DNA of 64,000 nucleotides from Hyphomonadaceae bacterium. Lineage in GTDB: Bacteria; Pseudomonadota; Alphaproteobacteria; Caulobacterales; Aquidulcibacteraceae. The notes beneath the pieces were generated by a model. That model saw only the letters and a program-made list of their open reading frames with translations. It did no database searches and was not told the origin of the DNA. Positions 62,851 to 64,000 of the stretch are shown one piece after another. Positions within the stretch are counted from its first letter, which is position 1; each line of letters starts with the position of its first letter. The DNA is taken from positions 1 through 64,000 of the forward strand of contig JAKFWO010000036.1 of the NCBI GenBank assembly GCA_021731815.1, in the 5' to 3' direction. The position numbers were made by a program, and so were the translations under genes.

Positions 62851-64000
62851 CCCAAACCCCCGTCAATAACCGCTATCGCAGCGCCGTGGATCTTTCCGGG
62901 ATCTGGCATATCTGCTTCGATCCGCAGGCCGATGGCGTGAGCCGCAATTGGCACAGGGGGATCGACCGCCGCCAGGCCTTCGCGATTGCGGTTCCCGGGA
63001 GCTGGAACGAGCAGCTCGCCGAAGCCGGATACATGAATTATTGCGGCGTGGCCTGGTATGAAACGCGGTTTTACGTGCCAGAAACGGGCGCTGACCGCGT
63101 TCTCTCGCTCCATTTCGGCTCCGCCGATTTTTCTGCGGAAATCTGGGTCAATGGCCAGCCGGCAGGCCGCAGCAAGGCCGCGATGCTGCCATTTGAAATC
63201 GCGCTTGAGGGGCTCGTGCAGCCAGGGGAAATAGCGGTGCTTGTGGTCCGGGTCGATGCCACGCTCGATTCTGAAGGACCCACGCAAGGAATTACGCGCG
63301 CCATCTATGAGGCCGAGAAACGGCCGCGGGACGAATATTTGCCGGCGGTGCGCTTCGATTTCTTCCCGTTCGGTGGCCTCAACCGCCCCGTATTTCTGAC
63401 GAGCCGGCCGGGGATGCGGATCCGCGATCATGTCGTGGTCAGCTCGATGCGCACCGTTTCGGTCACTATTGACGCCCATGATGGCACGGAAGTCGTGGTT
63501 CGCCTGAGCGATGGGAGTGAATGTGTCGAACAGCGGGCCGCGCTGATCGACGGCAAGGCTTCGCTCACACTCTCACCCCAATGCCCTGAATTGTGGTCCC
63601 CCGATTCGCCCTTTCTCCATGATCTGGAAATCAGCCTGCTGGATGCGAAGGGCGTGACGGTCGATCAGATCAGCCAGCGCATCGGGCTGCGCGAATTCCG
63701 GGTGGAGGGGAGGCAGCTTTTGCTCAATGGCCAGCCCATTCGGCTCAAGGGCTTTGGCAAGCATGAGGAAAGCCCTCTTCATGGGCGCGGGCTCAATTTA
63801 CCGCAACTCATCAAGGACTTCCATCTGCTCAAATGGATCGGTGCCAATTCGGTGCGCACCTCGCATTACCCCTATAGCGAGGCTTTCCTCGAATTAGCCG
63901 ACGCGTTCGGGATCCTCGTGGTGGATGAGGTCTTTTCGATCAATCTTGATTTCCGTCTGGTCAATGAAGCCACGCTCGCCAATCACAAGGACGCGGTTTC
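62847..64000 (+). CDS. GH2 beta-glucuronidase-like enzyme, cut by the window end
   Basis: The first 384 residues of a second GH2 enzyme; the frame is open to the last base. No signal peptide is visible, so it is probably cytoplasmic. The jelly-roll domain (DLSGIWHICFDPQADG, VPGSWNEQ, YCGVAWYETRFYVP) is followed by the immunoglobulin-like domain and the start of the barrel. The last recognisable segments are GLREFRVEGRQLLLNGQPIR, KGFGKHEESPLHGRGL and SVRTSHYPYSEAFLELAD, close to bacterial beta-glucuronidase (UidA). The catalytic glutamates lie beyond the window. Its ATG overlaps the kdgK stop by four bases. Confidence 0.9.
   Translation, partial: MTQTPVNNRYRSAVDLSGIWHICFDPQADGVSRNWHRGIDRRQAFAIAVPGSWNEQLAEAGYMNYCGVAWYETRFYVPETGADRVLSLHFGSADFSAEIWVNGQPAGRSKAAMLPFEIALEGLVQPGEIAVLVVRVDATLDSEGPTQGITRAIYEAEKRPRDEYLPAVRFDFFPFGGLNRPVFLTSRPGMRIRDHVVVSSMRTVSVTIDAHDGTEVVVRLSDGSECVEQRAALIDGKASLTLSPQCPELWSPDSPFLHDLEISLLDAKGVTVDQISQRIGLREFRVEGRQLLLNGQPIRLKGFGKHEESPLHGRGLNLPQLIKDFHLLKWIGANSVRTSHYPYSEAFLELADAFGILVVDEVFSINLDFRLVNEATLANHKDAV

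Overview
The window looks like chromosomal DNA of a GC-rich alphaproteobacterium. The pointers are a Rieske/cytochrome b/cytochrome c1 operon (petABC), a DUF3126 protein, a DnaX without the four-cysteine zinc module, a CheY-CheZ pair, and a D-mannonate dehydratase that closely resembles the ManD I recall from Novosphingobium. I cannot assign an order from sequence reading alone.

Layout. 0.2-15.6 kb is mostly housekeeping: aroK-aroB, an enoyl-CoA hydratase, a PAS hybrid histidine kinase, dnaX, a leftward pair (ATP-grasp-like protein and metallo-beta-lactamase-fold hydrolase), glpK, glnD and a dipeptide epimerase. 15.6-23.7 kb is an accessory segment. A decayed IS481-type transposase and a very AT-rich stretch precede three rightward genes: an exported CHAT (caspase-like) protein of about 1440 residues, a membrane CHASE2 protein that lacks any output domain, and a secreted protein of unknown function. 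23.8-34.9 kb carries an RND efflux pair, a six-copy 16-bp tandem array, an AceE-like ThDP enzyme, crcB, an RluC/D-type pseudouridine synthase, a lipase-like hydrolase and an acetolactate-synthase-like enzyme. 35.2 kb has tRNA-Gln(UUG). 35.9-47.9 kb has SemiSWEET, DUF3126, DUF423, an epoxide-hydrolase-like protein, accA, petABC, trmL, hemF, an orphan TIR-like protein, a zinc ribbon, ribF, a MaoC hydratase, cheY and cheZ. A pirin-type pseudogene with one amber stop follows at 48 kb.

49-64 kb is a uronate-catabolism locus built as two divergent operons from a 447-bp control region. The leftward operon (uxaC, uxuB, uxaA, a secreted alpha/alpha-barrel protein, a Tat-type GH2, a GH28, an NHL protein, a DctA-type symporter) has 4-nt start/stop overlaps at six of its seven junctions. 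The rightward one (manD, kdgK, a second GH2 cut by the window end) also uses 4-nt overlaps. Together they should release glucuronate or galacturonate from a plant or algal polysaccharide outside the cytoplasm and convert it through fructuronate and mannonate to 2-keto-3-deoxy-6-phosphogluconate. UxaB, KDPG aldolase, an obvious uronate importer and a regulator are not in the window.

Two themes merit attention. One is the CHAT-CHASE2-secreted-protein module, whose proteins are all predicted to work in the cell envelope. The other is an unusual number of short (12-19 bp) tandem duplications, mostly between genes or at gene ends.
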